From: an uncultured Gemmiger sp.
GTDB taxonomy: Bacteria > Bacillota > Clostridia > Oscillospirales > Ruminococcaceae
Direction: 5' to 3'
Assembly (NCBI GenBank): GCA_947629015.1
Contig: CANRCB010000006.1
Coordinates: 24,347-88,346, forward strand
Length of the DNA: 64,000 bases
The notes beneath the pieces are model-generated. The model had not been told where the DNA came from. It saw only the letters and a list, made by a program, of their open reading frames with translations, and ran no database searches. Made by a program: the position numbers and the translations under genes. Below are positions 51,019 through 59,900 of this stretch, piece after piece. Each line of letters starts with the position of its first letter. Position 1 is the stretch's first letter.

Positions 51019-52524
51019 TTAGGCGGTCTCCTCCTCAAGGCCGTTTTCCTCCTCCGCCTGGACATCGCCAAAGGCGGAGAGCATGGGCTTGACCTTCTCG
51101 TGGCGCATACGGCGGTCGACGTAGTTTTTGGTGATGCGCATCACCACGGGCGAGAGCGCCAGCACGCCGATGAGGTTGGGCATGGCCATGAGGCCGTTGA
51201 ACGCCTCGGAAAGATCCCACGCGAGCTGCATCTCCATGGTGGCGCCAAAGATGATGAACGCCACAAAGACGATCTTGTAGTACATGGTGGCCTTCTCGCC
51301 AAAAAGATACTCAAAGGCGATGGAGCCGTAGTGGCTCCAGCCGAGCACGGTGGAGAAGGCGAACAGCAGGATGGCCACGGCGATGAACATCGGCCCGATG
51401 GCGCCGAAGGTCTGGGCCAGAGCCTCGCCCACAAGGGCGGAATCCTCCAGGGTGGCGGTGACGGCGCCGGTGTCGAGGTCGACAAGGCCGGAGGTGAGCA
51501 CGGTGAGCGCGGTCAGCGTGCAGACGACGATGGTATCGGCAAAGACTTCAAAGATGCCCCACATACCCTGGCGCACCGGCTCGCGCACGTTGGAGCTGGA
51601 ATGTACCATGACGGAGGAACCGAGGCCGGCCTCGTTGGAGAAAACGCCGCGCTTCATGCCCCAGGTCAGCGCTATCTTGAAGCCGCTGCCCACGATGCCG
51701 CCGGCCACGGCTTTCATCTCAAAGGCGCCCTTGAAGATGCAGACGAAGGCCGGCCCGATGCGCCCGGCGTTGAACAGGCAGGCCACGACGGTGCCCACCA
51801 CATAGGCGATGGCCATGAAAGGCACGAGCTTTTCGGTGACGGCGGCGATGCGCTTGAGCCCGCCGATGAGCACCAGCCCCGCGATGACCATGAGCACGAA
51901 ACCGGTGACGACGGCCGGGATGCCGAAGGCGGCGGTCATGTTGCCGGCGATGGAGTTGATCTGGCTCATGTTGCCGATGCCGAAAGACGCCAGCAGGCAG
52001 AACGCACTGAACAGCACGGCCAGCACGGCGCCGACTTGCTTCATGCCCTTTTTGGCGCCGAGGCCGTCGCGCAGATAATACATGGCGCCGCCCTGCCAGG
52101 CGCCCTTGCTGTCACGCCGGCGGTAAAAGATGCCCAAAACGTTCTCGGAAAAGTTGGTCATCATGCCGAAAAAGGCGACGATCCACATCCAGAAGATGGC
52201 GCCGGGGCCGCCGGTCACGATGGCGGAGGCGACGCCGACGATGTTGCCGGTGCCGATGGTGGCGGCCAGCGCCGTGCACAGGGACTGGAACTGCGAGATG
52301 GTGGCATCGCTCTTGGAGGTGTGGGCGGTGATGTGCTTGTCGGTAAAAATCGAGCCGACGGTGTTTTTGATCCAGTAGCCAAAGTGGCTGATCTGGAAGA
52401 ATTTGGTCAGGCAGGTCATCAAAATGCCGGTGCCGACCAACAGCACGAGCATCGGGATGCCCCACACAAAGTCGTTGACCGCCTTGGTGATCGCGGCAAC
52501 GGCATCAATGAACGCGTCGAACAT
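51019..52524 (-). CDS. Alanine/glycine:cation symporter (AGCS family)
   Basis: LAATIGTGNIVGVASAIVTGGPGAIFWMWIVAFFGMMTNFSENVLG; KRGVFSNEAGLGSSVMVHSSS. Confidence 0.95.
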   Translation of the reverse strand: MFDAFIDAVAAITKAVNDFVWGIPMLVLLVGTGILMTCLTKFFQISHFGYWIKNTVGSIFTDKHITAHTSKSDATISQFQSLCTALAATIGTGNIVGVASAIVTGGPGAIFWMWIVAFFGMMTNFSENVLGIFYRRRDSKGAWQGGAMYYLRDGLGAKKGMKQVGAVLAVLFSAFCLLASFGIGNMSQINSIAGNMTAAFGIPAVVTGFVLMVIAGLVLIGGLKRIAAVTEKLVPFMAIAYVVGTVVACLFNAGRIGPAFVCIFKGAFEMKAVAGGIVGSGFKIALTWGMKRGVFSNEAGLGSSVMVHSSSNVREPVRQGMWGIFEVFADTIVVCTLTALTVLTSGLVDLDTGAVTATLEDSALVGEALAQTFGAIGPMFIAVAILLFAFSTVLGWSHYGSIAFEYLFGEKATMYYKIVFVAFIIFGATMEMQLAWDLSEAFNGLMAMPNLIGVLALSPVVMRITKNYVDRRMRHEKVKPMLSAFGDVQAEEENGLEEETA

Positions 52525-52822
52525 AGCTTTCTCCCCTCTTTTGAACGTTTTGCTGTATGCTTATTCCGCCCCGCAAAGAAAAATGCGAGGGGGCAGGGCC
52601 GCCCGCACACCGCGGCCATGCGCCCCTCACACCATTGTGAGCCTTGCGGAGAAGTTGTCTTTATTTTATACGTCAGGGCGGCAATGTCAAGGGTTTTTGG
52701 TAAAGTTTGTTGGCGCTGCATAGACGTTTGTGTGTACGCGGAAAACATTTTGGTTGTTTTGCCGCTTTAAGCCATTAAAGCGGCACGCGCCCAAAAACGC
52801 CCGCCCCGGCCGGGGCGGGCGT

Positions 52823-53048
52823 GAGAGACTGCCGAAAAAGATATCTTCTAAATCTATCGCCCTCGGCTGACATGCGCAGACGAGGGCGATACCTCTAGAG
52901 CAAAAAATACCGTGCAAGTCGCCTGAAAGGCATGCGCACGGTATTTTTTGCGACGGGGTGTGTCCAAGAGAGGGGTGCAGGCGGACTGGCGCAGCCAGCT
53001 AAGCCGAACCCCTCTTTTGCAGCGTGTCGCGGCACGCGACACGCTGAA
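52823..53048 (+). repeat. Dispersed three-hairpin intergenic element, copy C
   Basis: Same hairpin order as copy B; between identical 28-nt repeats at 52795-52822 and 53047-53074. Confidence 0.88.
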
Positions 53049-53097
53049 ACGCCCGCCCCGGCCGGGGCGGGCGTTGAGACAGGGCCTTTTCAGGCGT

Positions 53098-53283
53098 TTA
53101 TTGGCGGACGGTCCGGGCGGGAGCCTGCTGCTGTTTCTGCTCCAGCTCGTCCTCAAACTCTTTCTCGCGCTTGCGCTGCCGGATGATGTGGGCGACCAGC
53201 ACCACCACCAGCACGATCAGCACGATCAGCGCCAGGATATCCCACAGGCAGAAGCCCAACGTAGTGTGGAAGTACGTATGCAT
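53098..53283 (-). CDS. Small single-TM protein
   Basis: MHTYFHTTLGFCLWDILALIVLIVLVVVLVAHIIRQRKREKEFEDELEQKQQQAPARTVRQ; 19 nt downstream of a surface-protein gene on the same strand. Confidence 0.7.
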   Translation of the reverse strand: MHTYFHTTLGFCLWDILALIVLIVLVVVLVAHIIRQRKREKEFEDELEQKQQQAPARTVRQ

Positions 53284-53302
53284 CGTTACTGCCCTCCTTT
53301 AC

Positions 53303-56185
53303 TTACTGCGCCAGCTGGCTCTGCTGCTCGAACCGGCGGGCCTGGTGCTTTTTGCGGTCATGGGTGTAGTACAGGGCCACGGCCAGCGCCAGCAGCATGA
53401 CGAGCAGATGCAAAACGCAGCAGTCCTGCGTGATGCTGAGCATGGCGAGCGGGGTCTCATTTTCCTCAATGGCCGTGCCGCCCTGGCCGGCGCCGGGGCC
53501 TCCGGCCAGCGGGGTATCGTTGTCGTCGATGACCACACCGGCGTCGTCATCGGCGTCGTCGGCGTCGTCATCCGCGTCCGCGTCGGCAACACCGGCTCCG
53601 CCGGCTGCACCGGCGCCGCCAGGCACAGCCGCGGCAGGCGTCGGGGCCAGCGGGGTGGCATCATCATCAATGGTCACAGGGGCAGGGACGACCGGGGCTG
53701 TACCGCCGGGCGTGGTGCCGGGCGTAGTGCCGGGGTCGGCCGGGGTGGTGCCGCCGGGGGTCGTGCCGCCTTCGTCACCGCCGCCGGGCGTCGTGCCGCC
53801 TTCGTCACCGCCGCCGGGGGTCGTGCCGGGGTCGGCCGGGGTCGGGGTCGGTTCCGGAGACGGTTCCGGAGACGGGGTGGGGGTCGGGGTGGCTTCACCG
53901 CCGCCTTCGCCGCCGGGTGCCGGGGTCGGGGTGGCTTCACCGCCGCTTTCGCCGCCGGGCGCCGGGGTGGGGGTCGGGGTGGCTTCACCGCCGCTTTCGC
54001 CGCCGGGTGTCGGGGTGGATTCCGGAGACGGGGTCGGGGTGGGTTCCGGAGACGGGCTCGGGGTGGGTTCACCGCCGCTTTCGCCGCCGGGCGTCGGGGT
54101 GGGGGGCGGGGTGGCTTCACCGCCGCTTTCGCCGCCGGGTGTCGGGGTGGGTTCCGGAGACGGTTCCGGGGATGGTTCCGGGGACGGTTCCGGAGACGGT
54201 TCCGGCGTCTCGCACTTGACGAGAACACTCTTGTCGGAAGCGTCATATTTTGTCGTACCGTCTACCGTGTACCAGCCGCCATCAATGTAGTGCAGCGTAA
54301 AGGTAACGTTTTGCACATCCGCGGTATGCGTGCCGTATACCGCATTGTATTGGTCCAGATACTGCTTGACGGCAGTGGTGACGGTGACCGTATAGCCGGT
54401 TTCCGCGTTGCCTTGCACCTCGGAGACCGTCGCATCCCCAACGGGGTAAGTTACCTTATCATGGACGGTGTTGCAGTAGAGCGTGACGCTGAGTTTTGTT
54501 TTCAGCGCATCAAGGTCGGGCTTTTTCGGCGTTGTGTCCACGCACCTGGTCTCAATGGTAAGGGTGACTTTTGGGGAACTGCACGTAGAATCCACATACC
54601 AATTGCCGCCGCGGTAATACAGCACATGCGTCAATTTTAACGGACTTAGCGGCTCATGCAGGCCATGCGTTGTGGAAAATTCCTCGACATACGGCTGCCT
54701 TTCGATCGTCACACTGACCGTCCAGACGCCGTCGCCGGCTTCCTGGATCTCGCCGACCGTATAGGAACCTTCACGCAAAGGATAGGTTTTTTCCGTATGC
54801 TCGGCGTTTTTGTTGCACTTGACCTTAATATTGATCAAGCCGGCCAACGCATCCTGCCCCGGGACTGCCGGTTTGGCCGGCTTCCATTGGGCGGTGTAAA
54901 CGGCATCTCCGGTCACTGTCTCGGCGACCTCCGGGCTCCAACCGGCAAATTCATACCCATTGCGGGTAGGGGTACCACCTCTGAAAGCAGGCGTGGGATC
55001 GCCCTCCGCAACGGTGTCGACCTGGTCTGCAAAAACGGTCTCATCCTTGACGCCATCGGTGTAGGTAACGGTGTGCGTGTTGCCCTCTACAACAACGATG
55101 AAGGTGATCGTCCTGTCATACCAGCTGTTATCTGCACATCTATGAGTCTGCCCGCAATATGAGCAGTAACGGTTGCCACAATTGCCAAAGTATACCGACG
55201 TTTCAAATGTGAAGGTCGTTGTGCCGGGCTTAAGGCCGGTGAACCAGATGTCGATATCATACCCGTTGGCATTATAGCCACAGTCCACATTGCCCAAAAT
55301 GGAGTGATCATAGTCAGCGTAAGCGTCACCATACATATAAATGTGCGCGCTGGAGAAAACTTTGTTCCGATTATTTGGGCAATAGAAATCCAGCACCGGG
55401 GTACTGTAGTTATATGTGCCTTGCTGGCCGACTTTGATCGTGATTGTCCGGCCGGCTGCAATCGTAGCGATGCCGGATTCCGCAGCCGCAGCGGGCTCAT
55501 CGTCCTTGGCCGCCGGGCCGTTGACGATCTCGGTCTCGGGCGCCTTCTCGGGCGCGGGGGCGATCGGGGGCAGCCCCACCACTACGGGCACAGGCATACT
55601 CTGCACTTCCGTGTCCGCGGTGGGTTCGTCCCCGGCGGGGGCAGCGTCAACCGGCGTGTCCGCAGCGGGCGCATCCTCGGCGGGGGCAGCGTCAACGGGC
55701 ATGTCCGCGGCGGGTTCGTCCCCGGCGGGGGCGGCGTCAACCAGCGTGTCCGCGGCGGGCGCATCCTCGGCAGGGGCGGCGTCAACGGGCGTGTCCGCGG
55801 CGGGTTCGTCCCCGGCAGGGGCGGCGTCAACGGGCGTGTCCGCGGCGGGTTCGTCCCCGGCGGGGGCGGCGTCAACCGGCGTGTCCGCGGCGGGCGCATC
55901 CTCGGCAGGGGCAGCGTCAACGGGCGCATCCGCGGCGGCCTCAGGGGCCGGAGCGGTCATGGATGGTTCAATGACGGTGTCCTCACCGTCATTGGAAGTG
56001 GGAGCTCCCACTTCCGGCTCCACCACAGGTTCGGCAGCCTGTTGAGCGGCCTCCTCCTCGGCCTGCACGGCCACGGCAGGCGGTTCCGTTGGGCCGGCGT
56101 CATCGGCAAAGGCGGCGGTGCCAAGGTTGCTTATCACCATCGCGGTCGCCAAGATGCCGGCCCACATACGTTTGCTCAGTTTCAT
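53303..56185 (-). CDS. Large surface protein 1: signal peptide, 15-aa repeats, InlB B-repeat-like domain, Pro-rich stalk, TPLA motifs, C-terminal TM
   Basis: [58 protein letters not shown]-like block ([18 protein letters not shown]); [44 protein letters not shown] end. Confidence 0.88.
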   Translation of the reverse strand: MKLSKRMWAGILATAMVISNLGTAAFADDAGPTEPPAVAVQAEEEAAQQAAEPVVEPEVGAPTSNDGEDTVIEPSMTAPAPEAAADAPVDAAPAEDAPAADTPVDAAPAGDEPAADTPVDAAPAGDEPAADTPVDAAPAEDAPAADTLVDAAPAGDEPAADMPVDAAPAEDAPAADTPVDAAPAGDEPTADTEVQSMPVPVVVGLPPIAPAPEKAPETEIVNGPAAKDDEPAAAAESGIATIAAGRTITIKVGQQGTYNYSTPVLDFYCPNNRNKVFSSAHIYMYGDAYADYDHSILGNVDCGYNANGYDIDIWFTGLKPGTTTFTFETSVYFGNCGNRYCSYCGQTHRCADNSWYDRTITFIVVVEGNTHTVTYTDGVKDETVFADQVDTVAEGDPTPAFRGGTPTRNGYEFAGWSPEVAETVTGDAVYTAQWKPAKPAVPGQDALAGLINIKVKCNKNAEHTEKTYPLREGSYTVGEIQEAGDGVWTVSVTIERQPYVEEFSTTHGLHEPLSPLKLTHVLYYRGGNWYVDSTCSSPKVTLTIETRCVDTTPKKPDLDALKTKLSVTLYCNTVHDKVTYPVGDATVSEVQGNAETGYTVTVTTAVKQYLDQYNAVYGTHTADVQNVTFTLHYIDGGWYTVDGTTKYDASDKSVLVKCETPEPSPEPSPEPSPEPSPEPTPTPGGESGGEATPPPTPTPGGESGGEPTPSPSPEPTPTPSPESTPTPGGESGGEATPTPTPAPGGESGGEATPTPAPGGEGGGEATPTPTPSPEPSPEPTPTPADPGTTPGGGDEGGTTPGGGDEGGTTPGGTTPADPGTTPGTTPGGTAPVVPAPVTIDDDATPLAPTPAAAVPGGAGAAGGAGVADADADDDADDADDDAGVVIDDNDTPLAGGPGAGQGGTAIEENETPLAMLSITQDCCVLHLLVMLLALAVALYYTHDRKKHQARRFEQQSQLAQ
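55612..55926 (-). repeat. About seven tandem 45-bp coding repeats
   Basis: Encodes VDAAPA(G/E)D(E/A)PAADTP units. Confidence 0.85.
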
Positions 56186-56385
56186 CTTGAGCCTCCTTTA
56201 TGTGTATGGGGGTAAATTGACAAAACGATCGTTTCCAAAAGTCTTGTCCCTTCAAACTATATAGACGGAGCAGCGGGCCAAAACGGCTCACGTTTTTTGT
56301 GGTTTTTGAAAATTTTTTTCGGGCGTTTGTTTCCGGCCGGGCGTGCCGGCGGCGGAGGGGCGCCTTTATGGATTCCTCCATAAAC

Positions 56386-56447
56386 AGTATACCATGCACC
56401 ATTTTTTGCACACAAGAACCGTTTGCGTCATTAAACGCAACGTTCGC
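56386..56447 (-). promoter_or_regulatory. Promoter TTGTGT-18-TATACT with upstream 9-nt direct repeats, surface protein 1
   Basis: -10 56386-56391, -35 56410-56415; accgtttgc 56418-56426 and aacgttcgc 56439-56447 (21-nt period). Confidence 0.6.
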
Positions 56448-56459
56448 GCAGAGATATGT

Positions 56460-56859
56460 GCATTTTCACCAAAAATAATGCACCCGGCGGATCGCATTTG
56501 CAGGGCGCCCCTGCGGGGGCAAGCCCCCGCCCTACAATCGGAATATACGTCCCCGGCGCCCCGTCAAAGGCATTCCGCGGTACGACGGGCCGCATGTATG
56601 CGGCCCCTACGGGATGGATGATACGTTTTCTGTATTCCCGTAGGGGGCGGCGTCCTCGACGCCCCGCAAGCGGCATCCCGCGGTACGGCCGCGCGGCGGG
56701 GGCAAGCCCCCGCCCTACAACCGGCCCATACGTCCCCGGCACCCCGTCAAAGGCATTCCGCGGTACGGCGGGCCGATTGTAATCGGCCCCTACGGAATGG
56801 ATGATACGTTTTCCGTATTCCCGTAGGGGGCGGCGTCCACTGCCTTTTTTGACACACTG
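56460..56859. repeat. Mosaic of GC-rich intergenic repeats
   Basis: Multiple copies of gtagggggcggcgtc..., gggggcaagcccccgccctacaa, cgtccccggc(g/a)ccccgtcaaaggcattccgcggtacg and (a)tggatgatacgtttt. Confidence 0.75.
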
Positions 56860-56893
56860 GCGTGCCGCCGCCCTTTACGGGGCGGCGGCACGC
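56860..56893 (-). terminator. GC hairpin downstream of surface protein 2
   Basis: gcgtgccgccgccc...gggcggcggcacgc, 14-bp stem. Confidence 0.65.
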
Positions 56894-56920
56894 TTACTGC
56901 TTATTGAGGCCGGCACGGGC

Positions 56921-59900
56921 TTACTTTGTGCCGGTGCGGCGCTGCGCAAAACGCTCGGCCTGGTGCTTTTTGCTGAGGTAGGTATAGCACAGCACGGCGG
57001 CAAGCGCCAGCAGCGGCCAGATCGGGAAGTGATGGTCACAGTCCGTTACCGGGGCCGCGGCCAGCGGGGTCTCGTCCTCCTCAATGGCGGCCGTTTCCCC
57101 GCCCTGCGCGTCGGGCGCGGCGGCGTCCTCCAGCGCGGGGCCGCCCGCCAGCGGGGTCTCGTCGTCCTCGATGGTCACGGCGTCATCCGCGGGGCCGTCC
57201 GCCAACGGCGTCTCGTCCTCGGGGATGGTCACGGCGGCGGCCGGGGCCACACGCGCGGGTGCCGCAGGCGCAGCGGGCGCAGCCGGTGCCGCCGGGGCGG
57301 CAGGCGCGGCGGGGGTGTCATCCTCCGCAGGCGCTGCGGTCGGTTCCGCAGTCGGCTCAGGTTCCACGGTCGGTTCCGGTGTGGGTTCCTCACTCGGCGC
57401 GGGCGTTGCAGTCGGTTCCGTGGTCGGCTCGGGTGCCGCGGTGGGTTCCGGCGTGGGTTCCGTGCCCGGCGCCGGCGTCGGTTCCGGCGCAGGTTCGGTG
57501 CTCGGTTCCGGTGTCGGCACCGGGACGGGCGCGTTGACGGTCAGCGCGCCGGCGGTGACGGCGACATCATAGTTGGGGTTGCCGCCAAGGGTGACGGTAT
57601 AGGCATAGGTGCCGGCCGTCTCGCCCGCTTCACGGGTGACGGTGTACGCCAGCGCATCCTCGCCCACAAGGCCCTGCACCTCGACCTGCGGCTCGGGGTC
57701 GGCCTCGCCTTCGGTCTTTTCGGCATCGAGCACGGTGAGGGTGACGGGCTTTTGGGTGACGGTCAGGGTGGCGCCTTCCACCGTGACGGTATAGTTGGGG
57801 TTCCCGCCCGGGGTGACGGTGATGGTATAGCTGCCGGCATCCTCGCCCGCATCACGCGAGAGCGTGTAGTTGAGGGTCTCGCCCTCGACAACGCCGGTAA
57901 CGTCGGCGGTAAGTTCGGGGTCGGCGTCGCCGTAGGTCTTGGTGAGGGCGTTGGCGGTGACGGTGGCCTGCGCGGGGACAACGGCCAGCACGCCGGGCAC
58001 ACGGTCCACCGTGTAGTTGTTCCCGTTTACCTCGCCCCAGTCGATATTTATCTCCTGCGGGATGTAAAACTGCGTGGCAACGTTGGTCAGTTCCGGCAGG
58101 CCGCCCACGGTGACGGCCTTTTCCGCATCAGGGCCGACCAGGCCGGTGGCCGTGGCCATACCGCTGTGCGGCTGGCCGTCATACACGGCGCGGATGTTTT
58201 GCGCCGCAACGGTCAGGATCGCTTTGGTCACGGTGAGCGTGCCGTATTCCACGGTGACGGCATAGTTGGGATCCTTGCCGCCGTTGATGGCCCAGGTAAA
58301 GACGTTTTCCGTTTCGCCGGCATCGGTCTGGCTGGCGGTCACTTCATATTCCAGCGCATCGTCGCCCACAAGCGCCTCTTTGCCGGCTTCGCCGGTATAG
58401 GTGGGCGTCACGTTTTCGGCCGTCAGCGCGGTGCCGTCGTAGACCTTCTGCGCGGTGCCGCTGGTCAGGGTGATGGGGCGCGGATAGATATAGAATTCCT
58501 CCGAGGCCTGGCAGGGCGGCAGGTTATCCGTCTCTGTCCAGCGCGCGATGACCACATAGTGCCCGGCATCCTGCGGCGGGGTTGCGTATTCTTCCACCGT
58601 GGCGGGCCCATCCTCGACCGCGGCATAGGTGAACGTCGGCTCGCCATAGGTGCTGCCGGGATCGGCCGTCAGGTACGCCTCGGCCTTGGGTGCGGCGGGC
58701 GTATCGCCATAGACCCAGCTGCCTATGCTGAGTTCGGTTGTGATATCCACCCTGGGGGGCTTGGCGATGGTCAGGCCGCCGTCCTCATCCACAACAACGG
58801 TGGGGGTATAGTTGCCCTTCTCGTTGCCGGTGACGGCAAAGGTATCTTTTGTCAGGCCCATGGGATAACTGCCTACATTGGTGCCGGAGGCGCCGCTCAC
58901 AAAATCCGCAGGCAGGGTGACGTTCAGGCCTGCCGGCCATTCCCCTACCTTTTCATACGACGCCGGGGCGGTGTGCGCTTTGCCGTCATACACCACGGTC
59001 TGCTGCGTGCCTTTAAGGTGCAGTTCCACCGGTTTGGCGGTGATGACCAATGTTGCCGTAGGATCTGTGACCGCTATGGTGACCTTTTCCTGTTTGTACC
59101 CCGGGCAGGTAACGGCAAAATTTTGCCCGTACAGGGTCACAGTATGCGTGCCCACATCCGTCCACGAGGGTATTGTGCCGGTGTACGCCAGTACAAAGCC
59201 TTCCGGCAGCGTATCCACTATTGTATACAGTTCGTCGGCCGTCAGCGTCTGCTCGGCGCCGTTGTACACCTTTTCGGTCGTTTTGCCGGAGACTTGGATG
59301 ATAAGGCTGCGGGATCGATAGTAGACTTTGACGATATTTTCTTCGCCCCTTTGCAGCGTAATGTTGTCAACAGGCTGCTGCAACTGGTAGACAATGCCGT
59401 CAAGCGTGACCGTTTCATCCGCCGTGACCGTCGTCGTTTCGCCGGGATAGCCGCTTTGGGGGGCCTCCTCCTTTTTTACACCGTCATAATAGTACTCCAC
59501 CGTGTAGGGGACTTTGCATTCGACGTCCACGGTGACCGTAGAGTTGCCGAATACGCTCCATCTGCCACTTCGCCCCCAGTTGGACGGGCTGTATTGAAGC
59601 GTGACCGTTTGGGGAGATGTGTTTTGCAGGCGATGCTCCGTGTTGACGTCGCCGTTGTATTTTTCAACAAAAGCCTGCGGGGTGATCGTCACATCAAGGA
59701 GGTATTTGTTGCCGCTATAGTAGAGTTCCCCAAGGCTGTATGCGTCTTGGATGGTCGCCAAATTATAGCTGCGGGTTTCATGCTCTCCCGCATCCTCGAT
59801 TTGTACCAAGATCCCGAGGGTATTAATATTGGGGGGAGCCGGGTTCGGGTTCGATTGCCAGCGGGCATAGAGGGTCACATCGCTGTTCTCGTCATTCAAC

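Noticed and set aside
52932-53186. Recurring start MRTVFFATGCVQERGAGGLAQPAKPNPSF (also at the 25186 end of a minus-strand ORF)
   Set aside because: The peptide comes from translating HP2/HP3 of the dispersed element. Stem conservation and the lack of a consistent downstream frame argue against a protein.
53830-54200. Possible CRISPR-like repeat array
   Set aside because: Repeats are in-frame coding (Pro/Gly stalk), imperfect and without uniform spacers; no cas genes nearby.
55416-56045. 209-aa plus-strand repetitive ORF ([17 protein letters not shown]...)
   Set aside because: Antisense of the 45-bp repeat in surface protein 1.
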